A DNA stretch of 51,322 bases from the NCBI RefSeq assembly GCF_002072185.1, contig NZ_MVIW01000023.1:1-51322 (forward strand), given 5' to 3'. The notes beneath the pieces are model-generated. The model was not told where the DNA came from. It did no database searches and was given only the letters and a program-made list of their open reading frames with translations. This stretch comes from Actinomyces denticolens (lineage in GTDB: Bacteria; Actinomycetota; Actinomycetes; Actinomycetales; Actinomycetaceae). Of this stretch, positions 17,254 through 23,855 are shown piece after piece (the first letter of the stretch is position 1; each line of letters begins with the position of its first letter). The position numbers and the translations under genes were made by a program.

Positions 17254-17778
17254 TTACTGCCCACTCGCGCCGTCACCGGCAGCACCACCGGCGTTGGGCG
17301 CGCCGCGGGCGCTCCCGGCGCCGCCCGCGCCGGGAGCGCCCGCGGCGCTGCCGCCGGTGACGGTGCCGCTGCGCAGGTCGACCACACCGGGGGCGGCGGC
17401 GGGGACCATGCCGAGCTCAACGGCGCGATCGGCCAGGGCGTCGGGCGCGGCGGCGTCGTTCACCTGTCCCCGCACGGTCTCCACGTGGTCCTCGACGACG
17501 TCGAGCTCGGTGGAGGCCTTCTGGAGCTCGTAGGCCGTGGTGGCCATCTTGGCGTTGAGCACCATCGTGGTCGCCAGGGCTCCGATGAGGATCGTGGCGA
17601 TGAGCAGCACGAAGGGGATGGTGGAGCGGCCGGGCGCGATGCCGCGCACCACGCGCAGCTGGCGCTGGGGCAGCGGGGCCTCCCGGGCCCCGCCCTGGGA
17701 TCGGGCTCGGGCGCTGCCCTCCCAGGTCCTCTTGGCGGGGCTGCTGGGGCGGGCCGTGGCGGCGGTTGCGGCGCTCAT
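17254..17778 (-). CDS. ftsL: FtsL-like divisome membrane protein
   Basis: The 174-residue protein sits at the ftsL position between rsmH and ftsI. It has a basic cytoplasmic N terminus (about 55 residues), one membrane segment at about 58-78 (PFVLLIATILIGALATTMVL), a short coiled coil (about 84-115, TTAYELQKASTELDVVEDHV) and an Ala/Gly-rich tail of about 45 residues. This is the architecture of FtsL, which joins FtsB and FtsQ to activate FtsWI. FtsL sequences diverge strongly, so the assignment rests mainly on position and topology. The ATG overlaps the rsmH stop by four bases (ATGA). Confidence 0.8.
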   Translation of the reverse strand: MSAATAATARPSSPAKRTWEGSARARSQGGAREAPLPQRQLRVVRGIAPGRSTIPFVLLIATILIGALATTMVLNAKMATTAYELQKASTELDVVEDHVETVRGQVNDAAAPDALADRAVELGMVPAAAPGVVDLRSGTVTGGSAAGAPGAGGAGSARGAPNAGGAAGDGASGQ

Positions 17779-18857
17779 CGGCTCCTCCTTCCTCGATCGG
17801 TCGGTGCTCTGCGGCGGTGTGCCGGTTCAGGGGCCGGTGCAAGGGAGGCGGGGCGGGTTCGGGTGACCGCCCGCAGACGCACGGGGGCGCTGCGGGGGTT
17901 GGCGTCGAGCTCGGCCTCATCGGCCCGCTCGGCGCCCCGGGTGAGGGGCTCCAGGTAGGGGCGGTCCTCCTCGGGGATGATGGGAAGGCCCTGGGGGGCC
18001 CTGCTGGTGGAGCCGGCGGTGATCGCCTGCTTGACGATCCGGTCCTCCAGGCTCTGGTAGGACTCGACGATGAGGCGCCCGCCCGCCCTCAGGGAGTTGA
18101 GGGCCCGGGGCACGGCGCGTTCGAGGACCTCGAGCTCGGCGTTGACCGCGATCCGCAGCGCCTGGAAGGCGCGCTTGGCGGGGTGCCCGCCGGCGCGCCG
18201 GGCGGCGGCGGGGATCGCGTCGCGCACCAGCTCGGCGAGCTCGTCGGTGCGCGTCAACGGCGCGCCGCCGTCCCGCCGGGCGACGATCGCCCGGGCGATG
18301 CGCGCCGCGAAGCGCTCCTCGCCGTAGACGCGCAGGATGCGGGTGAGCTCGGCGGCATCGGCGGTGGCGAGGATCTGCGCGGCGGTGGGGCCCGAGCCCT
18401 GGTCCATGCGCATGTCCAGCGGGGCGGGACGGGCGTAGGAGAAGCCGCGCTCGGCGTCGTCGAGCTGGAGGGAGGAGACCCCGAGGTCCATGAGGACGGC
18501 GTCGACGACGCCCACGCCCTCCTCGGTGATCAGGGCGTACTCGCGCGCAACGTCCTCGACGGCGTCGTAGGTGGCCCTCACGGCGGTGAAGCGGTCCGAG
18601 AAGGGGGCGAGGCGCTCGCCGGCCAGGGCGATGGCCTGGGGGTCGCGGTCGATGCCGATGACGCGCAGGGTCTCGAAGCGCTCCAGGGCCCCCTCGCTGT
18701 GGCCGCCCATGCCGAGCGTGCAGTCGATGAGCACGGGGGTGGCGCCCCGGGCGGCCGCCTGCTCGATGGCGGGTGCCATGAGGTCGAGGCAGCGGGAGAG
18801 GAGCACCGGGGTGTGCCGCTGCGCGGCGGAACCCGCGGGGGCGGTGATCGCGCTCAT
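17775..18857 (-). CDS. rsmH: 16S rRNA (cytosine-1402 N4) methyltransferase RsmH
   Basis: RsmH (MraW) uses S-adenosylmethionine to methylate N4 of C1402 in the 16S rRNA decoding centre. The 360-residue protein begins the conserved part with HTPVLLSRCLDLM at about residue 15. The SAM-binding segment LIDCTLGMGGHSEGAL follows at about 43-58, then VLMDLGVSSLQLDDAERGFSY split over residues 125-146, with MRMDQGSGPTA and KRAFQALRIAVN further on. The C terminus has the NPRSAPVRLRAV motif. GGAGGAG precedes the ATG at 18857. It lies 165 bases after mraZ and overlaps ftsL. Confidence 0.97.
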   Translation of the reverse strand: MSAITAPAGSAAQRHTPVLLSRCLDLMAPAIEQAAARGATPVLIDCTLGMGGHSEGALERFETLRVIGIDRDPQAIALAGERLAPFSDRFTAVRATYDAVEDVAREYALITEEGVGVVDAVLMDLGVSSLQLDDAERGFSYARPAPLDMRMDQGSGPTAAQILATADAAELTRILRVYGEERFAARIARAIVARRDGGAPLTRTDELAELVRDAIPAAARRAGGHPAKRAFQALRIAVNAELEVLERAVPRALNSLRAGGRLIVESYQSLEDRIVKQAITAGSTSRAPQGLPIIPEEDRPYLEPLTRGAERADEAELDANPRSAPVRLRAVTRTRPASLAPAPEPAHRRRAPTDRGRRSR

Positions 18858-19022
18858 CGGCGCTCCTCCTTCCTGTCGTGCTGTGGCGCTGGGGCGGCGC
18901 CGCCGGGCCGGCCGTTGATCGTCCTGCCAGGACTCCTCCCGCAGTTTCCGGCGCCGGGGAAGAGGCGTCGGATGCGGCGGCGGGCGGAGACCTCACGGGG
19001 CGATCCGGATCGGCCGATCGGG

Positions 19023-19454
19023 TTAGAAGAAGCCGGGGATGATCTCCTCGGCGGTGTCGGCGAAGACCTGCTCCTGAGCGCTCAGGTAGTTCTCCCAGGC
19101 GGTGGCGTCCCAGATCTCGACGCGCGACCCGGCGCCGATGACCGCCAGGTCGCGATCCAGTCCCGCGTAGGCGCGCAGGGGGGCGGGCAGCGTGATGCGG
19201 CCCTGCTTGTCGGGGATCTGGGAGTCGGCGCCGGAGAGCATGACGCGGACGTAGTCGCGCGCCTGCTTCTGCGCCAGGGGCGCCTCGCGCAGCTGGGCGT
19301 ACATGCGCTCGAACTCCGCGGTGGTGAAGGCGTAGAGGCAGTGCTCCTGGCCTCGGGTCAGGACGATGCCCCCCGCCAGCTCCTCCCGGAACTTGGCCGG
19401 GAGGATGAGGCGGCCCTTGTCGTCGAGGCGAGGAGCGTGGGTGCCCAGGAACAT
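19023..19454 (-). CDS. mraZ: Transcriptional regulator MraZ
   Basis: MraZ is a ring-forming DNA-binding protein that controls the dcw cluster, including its own gene. The 143-residue protein has two SpoVT/AbrB-like repeats, each with the DxxGR motif: [17 protein letters not shown] at about residues 10-26 and [17 protein letters not shown] at about 81-97. The ATG at 19454 is chosen over an upstream in-frame start at 19556 because AAGGAG lies nine bases before it and [11 protein letters not shown] is the family start. Direct repeats in the DNA 35-85 bases upstream are likely its own binding sites. Confidence 0.96.
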   Translation of the reverse strand: MFLGTHAPRLDDKGRLILPAKFREELAGGIVLTRGQEHCLYAFTTAEFERMYAQLREAPLAQKQARDYVRVMLSGADSQIPDKQGRITLPAPLRAYAGLDRDLAVIGAGSRVEIWDATAWENYLSAQEQVFADTAEEIIPGFF

Positions 19455-19488
19455 CGGGTCCACTCCTTCCCCTCGGCGATCCAGTGGA

Positions 19489-19537
19489 CTCCACCCTACT
19501 CCACTTCCCTCCCTTTCCAACCACCCTGACACCCACT
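19489..19537 (-). promoter_or_regulatory. Direct repeats upstream of mraZ, candidate MraZ boxes
   Basis: On the minus strand GTGGAG occurs at 19504-19499 and again at 19494-19489, exactly ten bases apart. Related GGGTGG (19526-19521) and AGTGGG (19537-19532) copies lie further upstream. Characterized MraZ proteins bind TGGG-type direct repeats with a ten-base period in front of mraZ, which this matches in spacing and G/T content. The core promoter elements were not clear by eye. Confidence 0.6.
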
Positions 19538-19569
19538 TGTGATGGATATCCACCAATATTCGGTTGAGG

Positions 19570-19589
19570 AACCGCGAGATTGCGCGGTT
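19570..19589. repeat. Inverted repeat AACCGCG / CGCGGTT upstream of mraZ
   Basis: Perfect 7-base arms (19570-19576 and 19583-19589) flank a 6-base spacer, between the candidate MraZ boxes and the 15-base hairpin at 19624. It could be an operator of the mraZ operon or a structural remnant. Nothing else recognizable lies in this 356-base gap between mraZ and the DUF3040 gene. Confidence 0.35.
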
Positions 19590-19623
19590 TCACGTGGTGG
19601 AGGGAAGTGGGGCGCAAAACGGC

Positions 19624-19659
19624 GCCGGGCCCGTCGCCTTGGGTGGCGACGGGCCCGGC
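19624..19659 (-). terminator. Strong hairpin terminator after the DUF3040 gene
   Basis: A perfect 15-base-pair GC stem (GCCGGGCCCGTCGCC and its complement) encloses the loop TTGGGT (19639-19644). On the minus strand a short GTTTTG run follows. It sits 150 bases after the DUF3040 stop and before the mraZ promoter region, so it would insulate the dcw cluster from upstream transcription. Confidence 0.65.
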
Positions 19660-19810
19660 GGGCGGCTGCGGGGCGTGGATGGGACCGGATCAGGGGGGCG
19701 CGACAGCGTCCGGGGGCGGCGCGGGCGCTGCGGTGGAGGGAAGTGGAGGGGCGGGAATGCACCGGGTGGGGCGTCGGGGAGCGACGTGGAGGAGTCGATG
19801 GGGAGGCGGC

Positions 19811-20200
19811 TCAGCGCTCGTCGTCCTGGCGGCGCTCCCAGCGCTCGGACTGGCGCTCCATGAAGGTGGAGCGCCGCGTGCGGGCCCCGCCCTTGCCCTG
19901 GGCGTCCTTGAGCATCGGGGGGCGGCGCACCATGAGCGCGACGCCGGCGACGGCCAGGCCGAACCCGGTCACTCCGACGATGACGGAGACGAGGCCGTTG
20001 CCGTGGCCCAGCACGACGCCGGAGATGACAACGACCAGCCCGACGAGCACCAGGGCGATCCCCCAGCCGATGTTCCTCGGGGAGACGCGCGCGAGATGGC
20101 GCTCGGGATGCTGGATGGTCTCCGCGAGGGCGGGATCCTCCTCATGGAGCTGGCGCTCGAGGTCTCGCAGCACCCGCTGCTCGCGCTCCGAGAGCGACAT
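19811..20200 (-). CDS. DUF3040 family membrane protein
   Basis: The 129-residue protein starts with the DUF3040 signature MSLSEREQRVLRDLERQLHE, an amphipathic helix, followed by DPALAETI. Two membrane segments follow at about residues 45-62 and 66-86 (GIALVLVGLVVVISGVVLG, then VSVIVGVTGFGLAVAGVALM). The tail is basic and charged (about 30 residues, rich in Arg). DUF3040 proteins are common small membrane proteins of Actinobacteria with no established role. ATG 20200 is preferred over an upstream ATG at 20227 because GAGGGA lies before it and it gives the family N terminus. It stands between dinB and the mraZ operon. Confidence 0.85.
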   Translation of the reverse strand: MSLSEREQRVLRDLERQLHEEDPALAETIQHPERHLARVSPRNIGWGIALVLVGLVVVISGVVLGHGNGLVSVIVGVTGFGLAVAGVALMVRRPPMLKDAQGKGGARTRRSTFMERQSERWERRQDDER

Positions 20201-20269
20201 GCCAGTCCCTCGCTTCCTGTTCGCCACTGCGCCTCGCAGCCCTGGGGAGGCGGGAGCGGGGCCGACCGG

Positions 20270-20309
20270 GACCGGCTCTCGGAGCCCGGCCTGAACCCCC
20301 GAGCCGGTC
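20270..20309 (-). terminator. Imperfect hairpin after dinB
   Basis: Arms GACCGGCTC-T-CGG (20270-20282) and CCGAGCCGGTC (20299-20309) pair over 11 bases with one bulged T and a 16-base loop. The hairpin lies 55 bases past the dinB stop on the minus strand. No U-run follows, which is common for actinobacterial terminators, so the call is tentative. Confidence 0.4.
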
Positions 20310-20364
20310 GCTCAGGACGATATGCCGAGCCCAGGGATCCGCCTTCGAGTCTACTTGCTCCGGT

Positions 20365-21591
20365 TCACCGACCGCTAACCGGCGGGCGGAGAAGGCTGGC
20401 GGGGGCCACGGCTCCCGCCCCCCATCGGCGCCGCACCTCGTCCGCCGCGCGCTCGGGCGCCCCGCGACGGGGGTCATCGTCGAGGAGGAGCTGAACGCCG
20501 TCGTCACCGCGGCTCAGGCCCTCGCAGCGCACGCCGAGGAGGCGGTACCCGCCCGGCGGGGTGGGCAGGGCGTCGAAGAGTTCCTCGATGGTCCGCCACA
20601 CATCGCGCGCCAGGTCCGTGGGCTCGGTCAGGGTCCGCGAGCGGGTGACGGTGGTGAAGTCGGCGCCGCGGGCCTTGAGGACGACGACGCGGGCCCGAAG
20701 CTCCCCCGCCCGCAGCCGCGCCGCGCACTGGTGGCACTGGTCGAGCAGGACGCGACGGGCGTGGTCGCGATCTCGCAGGAGGTCGAAGAAGGTGGATTCG
20801 GTGCCGACGGACTTCTCCTCGCGGCCGGGGCTGACGGGGCGCGGGTCGATCCCGTGGGACAGGGCGGACAGGTGGCGGGCCGCGGCGGGGCCGAGGATGC
20901 GGGCCAGGGTGCGGGCGTCCGTGGCGGCAAGCGCCCGCACATCGGTGATGCCCCACCGGGCCAGGGCGGCCTCGCTCTTGGCGCCCACCCCCCACATGGC
21001 GCCCACCGGCAGGATGTCCAGGAAGTCCTGGGTGGAGGAGGCGGGGATGAGGAGGAGCCCGTCGGGCTTGGCGTGGGAGGAGGCGAGCTTGGCGACGAAT
21101 TTGGTCGACGCGATGCCCACGGAGGCCGGCAGGCCGAGGCGGGCACGGATCTCGCGGCGGATCCAGCGGCCGATGGCGACCGGGGATCCCATGCGGCGCC
21201 GGGCGCCGGCGACGTCGAGGAAGGCCTCGTCGACGCTGACCTTCTCCAGCAGGGGGGTGACCTCCCCCAGGATGCCCATGACGGCCCGGGAGACCCGGCC
21301 GTAGTGGCGGTGGCGCACGGGCAGGACGACGGCCTGCGGGCAGCGGCGCATGGCCTCGGCCATGGACATGGCGGAGGCCACCCCGTAGGCGCGCGCCTCG
21401 TAGGTGGCAGCGGAGACGACGCCGCGGCCCTCGGCGCCGCCGACGATGACGGGGCGGCCCACGAGCTCGGGGTGGTCGAGGAGCTCGATGGAGGCGAAGA
21501 AGGCGTCCATGTCGACGTGGAGGATGGGGGTGGCGGAGTCGTCATCCCCCCAGTCGCGGCGGGCGCCGGCGGCGCGCGGGGCTCTGCTCAT
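20365..21591 (-). CDS. dinB: Y-family DNA polymerase IV (DinB)
   Basis: DinB is an error-prone polymerase that copies past damaged bases. The 408-residue protein has the catalytic-site start ILHVDMDAFFASIELLDHPEL split over about residues 21-41, with its Asp pair. GVVSAATYEARAYGVASAM lies at about 60-78, VSVDEAFLDVAG at about 121-132 with the second acidic pair, and SVGIASTKFVAKLASSHAKP at about 158-177. A helix-hairpin-helix-like thumb (LPVGAMWGVGAKSEAAL) and a little-finger domain follow. No clear beta-clamp peptide is recognized at the C terminus. ATG 21591 has a GGGGAGG ribosome binding site. The neighbour at 21673 runs the other way. Confidence 0.93.
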   Translation of the reverse strand: MSRAPRAAGARRDWGDDDSATPILHVDMDAFFASIELLDHPELVGRPVIVGGAEGRGVVSAATYEARAYGVASAMSMAEAMRRCPQAVVLPVRHRHYGRVSRAVMGILGEVTPLLEKVSVDEAFLDVAGARRRMGSPVAIGRWIRREIRARLGLPASVGIASTKFVAKLASSHAKPDGLLLIPASSTQDFLDILPVGAMWGVGAKSEAALARWGITDVRALAATDARTLARILGPAAARHLSALSHGIDPRPVSPGREEKSVGTESTFFDLLRDRDHARRVLLDQCHQCAARLRAGELRARVVVLKARGADFTTVTRSRTLTEPTDLARDVWRTIEELFDALPTPPGGYRLLGVRCEGLSRGDDGVQLLLDDDPRRGAPERAADEVRRRWGAGAVAPASLLRPPVSGR

Positions 21592-21660
21592 GGGCCCTCC
21601 TCCCCGCCGGGGCCCGCCGGGCGCCCCGCTGATCCGATCGTGCTCGTGACGCGCCCAGGC

Positions 21661-21666
21661 TAGCGT
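21661..21666 (+). promoter_or_regulatory. Candidate -10 element (TAGCGT) for a leaderless gene
   Basis: TAGCGT ends six bases before the GTG at 21673 and no ribosome binding site lies between. This is the geometry of a leaderless actinobacterial transcript that starts at or next to the start codon. The -35 is not clear. Confidence 0.45.
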
Positions 21667-21672
21667 GCTCCT

Positions 21673-22512
21673 GTGACACGCAAGCAGTCCCGCAGCGGCG
21701 GTCGACGGCGCGGGGGCGCAGCGCACTCCCCCGCGCGCTCGCTGGCGGCCCTCCCGGTGGGCCCGGTGCCCACGTCCCTGGGTGTGGCCGAGTTGCAGGT
21801 GCGCGAGTCGGGCGTGCTCCTCCTCCTCGACGGGACGGAGTCGTCATGGATCGACCTGCGCGATCCGTCTCATCTGGACTTCGAGTACCAGCAGCAGATG
21901 GACGCCGCGCTCAACGCGCTCAGCGGGCCCGGCGCCCCGGTCCGCGCCCTGCACCTGGGAGGGGCGGGCTGCGCCCTGGCGCGCGCCTGGGACGCCACCC
22001 GTCCGGGCTCGACGCAGACGGCGGTGGAGATCGATGAGATCCTGGCCGGCCGCGTGCGGGAGTGGTTCGACCTCCCGCGCTCCCCGCGGCTCCGGATCCG
22101 CGTGGGCGACGCGGCCCGGGTGGTGCCCGAGCTGCGCGCGGGCGAATGGGATGTCATCGTGCGCGACGTGTTCGCCGCCGGGGCCGTGCCCGCGTCCTGC
22201 CGGGACGGGTCCTTCCTGGCCGGCTGCCGCGCCGCGCTGGCCGATGAGGGCCTGCTCCTGGCGAACTCGCCGGCGATGCCGCGCGCGCAGGCCCACGATG
22301 AGCTGCGGGCGGCCTCCCGCGTCTTCGGCGGGATCATCGTGGTGGCCGATCCGGCGGTGGCCCGGGGCAAGCGCCAGGGCAACCTGGTGATCGTGGCCCG
22401 CCGCGAGCCCTTCGGCCCGGCGGAGGAGGAGGCCGTGGAGAGGGCGGTGCGACGCCTGCCGCTGCCGGTGCGCACCTGGGGCGCGGACGACCTGGCGCCT
22501 CGCGGGCGCTGA
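21673..22512 (+). CDS. Spermidine-synthase-like SAM-binding protein
   Basis: The 279-residue protein has a basic N terminus of about 25 residues. A small beta domain follows (VAELQVRESGVLLLLDGTESSWIDL), then a Rossmann fold. VRALHLGGAGCALARAWDA at about residues 90-108 matches the SAM/dcSAM-binding glycine loop, AVEIDEIL at about 117-124 holds the acidic ribose-binding residue, and GEWDVIVRDVFAAGAVP at about 156-172 is the spermidine-synthase-type DxxxxD region. Actinobacteria carry many such proteins without polyamine synthase activity, so a methyltransferase or unknown role is possible. It is divergent from dinB and convergent with the PAC2 gene, with only 44 bases between the latter stops. 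Confidence 0.75.
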   Translation: MTRKQSRSGGRRRGGAAHSPARSLAALPVGPVPTSLGVAELQVRESGVLLLLDGTESSWIDLRDPSHLDFEYQQQMDAALNALSGPGAPVRALHLGGAGCALARAWDATRPGSTQTAVEIDEILAGRVREWFDLPRSPRLRIRVGDAARVVPELRAGEWDVIVRDVFAAGAVPASCRDGSFLAGCRAALADEGLLLANSPAMPRAQAHDELRAASRVFGGIIVVADPAVARGKRQGNLVIVARREPFGPAEEEAVERAVRRLPLPVRTWGADDLAPRGR

Positions 22513-22556
22513 GCCCGTCCCGGTCGCGAGCGCGCGGCCCCCTCCCCCGCCCGGGG

Positions 22557-23471
22557 TCAGGACTGGTTGTTGCCGGGATCCTTCGTCTCGAGGAACGCCT
22601 CGAGGCGCGCGCCGATCTCATCGGCGCTGGGCAGGTCGAGCAGGGACGAGAGCTCGCCGATGCCCTCGTCGTCCTTGCTCGGGGCCAGGACGTCGTACTG
22701 GGCCTCCAGGGCGTTGACGATCGCGGTGACCTCCGGTTGCTGGGAGGCCTCGGCGTCGATCTCGTGCCGGTTGAGGCTGGCGGCCGCCTCGAGGTCGCCC
22801 AGCGGCAGGGCGAGCCCGGCGGCGTCGGCGACGGCTGCCAGGAGCGCGGAGGCCCCCGCCGGGTAGTCGTCGCGGGCGACGTAGTGCGGGATGCCCGCGG
22901 CCAGTCCGCGCGAGTCGAGCCCGGCCTCGCCCAGCCGGATCTCCATGTAGGTGGCGAAGGTGCTGGGAACCTCGACGGTCCCGAAGAAGTCGGGCTGCTC
23001 GGGCAGGAGGTCGAGGCGGCTGCCGTGCTGGTGGATGAAGGTGGGCCGGGTGTGGGGCACGGCCAAGGGCAGCCCGTGGATGCTGATGGCCTGGCCGGCG
23101 CCGAGCGAGACGGCCAGGTGGGTGATGGCCCCGGCCACCTCCTGCCAGCGGTAGTCCGGCTCCGCGCCGTGGAGTAGCAGGAGCTGGGCGCCGCCGTCGT
23201 CGGTGAGGAGATCCAGGACGAGGCTGGGCAGCTCCACGCCCGTGAACTGGCGGGACTCGAAGCGCGCGACGGGGCGGCGGGCCCGGTAGTCGATGATCCC
23301 GTCGACGTCGAAGGTGGCGAGGCGCTCGTGGGGCAGGGCGAGGAGCAGCTGCTCGACGGCCAGCGCCCCGGCGTGGCCCGCGTCCATGGCGCCGTCGAAG
23401 TAGTGGAGGAGGACGCGCGGGGCGATGGGGCGCGTCAGGCTGGCGAAGGTGTAGAGCGGCGGTTGGATCAT
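22557..23471 (-). CDS. PAC2 family protein
   Basis: The 304-residue protein belongs to the PAC2 family (related to proteasome assembly chaperone 2; common in Actinobacteria). It has LLHYFDGAMDAGHAG at about residues 22-36, the acidic RRPVARFESRQF segment near 68-79, LLLLHGAEPDYRW at about 97-109 and LGAGQAISIHGLPLAVPHTRP split across about 123-143. FATYMEIRLGEAGLDSRGLA follows near 172-191, then a helical C terminus. Its partner proteins in bacteria are not established. GAGGAGA precedes the ATG at 23471. Confidence 0.82.
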   Translation of the reverse strand: MIQPPLYTFASLTRPIAPRVLLHYFDGAMDAGHAGALAVEQLLLALPHERLATFDVDGIIDYRARRPVARFESRQFTGVELPSLVLDLLTDDGGAQLLLLHGAEPDYRWQEVAGAITHLAVSLGAGQAISIHGLPLAVPHTRPTFIHQHGSRLDLLPEQPDFFGTVEVPSTFATYMEIRLGEAGLDSRGLAAGIPHYVARDDYPAGASALLAAVADAAGLALPLGDLEAAASLNRHEIDAEASQQPEVTAIVNALEAQYDVLAPSKDDEGIGELSSLLDLPSADEIGARLEAFLETKDPGNNQS

Positions 23472-23855
23472 CCCTGGTCTCCTCTCGTGATCGTCATCGC
23501 GGTGGTGCTCATTGCCCGGCGGCTCGGGCGGGGCCGGAGGGAGCGCCCCCCTCGCTCCACGACGAGGGGCGCCTCATGGGCCAACGCGCCGTCGCCCCGG
23601 AGTGTTCCCGGGATGCCCGGCCCGTGCCCGCCTCCTGCCCAGGAGGGCCATGGGACGCAGGTGGCGGACGTGTTCGCGGTGGGCGTCGCCCCGGCTGCGC
23701 CGCGGCGTCCCCACGAGGAGAATAATGGACGGCCCTGTGCTGCGGGGCACCGGACGCCCGCGCGCCACCGCAGCGCGACCGCGCCCGGGCCGCCCGGAAG
23801 CGCACTGGGCCGCCCGGCGGCCCGTCATATCCGCCATTGATCCCAGTGAGGCCCC
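23472..23855. other. 384-base divergent intergenic region, no gene seen
   Basis: The region lies between divergent PAC2 and HelD-type genes and must hold both promoters. The visible structure is a hairpin at about 23542-23573 (GCGCC...CCTCG pairing with CGAGGGGCGC) and an AT-rich AATAAT at 23721-23726. No rifampicin-associated inverted repeat of the kind found before some helR genes was recognized. No open frame here has protein-like composition. Confidence 0.5.

Noticed and set aside
15307-17958. An 883-codon plus-strand frame opposite ftsI and ftsL
   Set aside because: It has low-complexity Gly/Ala/Asp composition and no motif, while the opposite strand has intact FtsI active-site motifs.
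23472-23855. Rifampicin-associated element upstream of the HelD-type gene
   Set aside because: HelR genes in Streptomyces can have such an inverted repeat. Nothing of that kind was recognizable here, so drug induction is not claimed.
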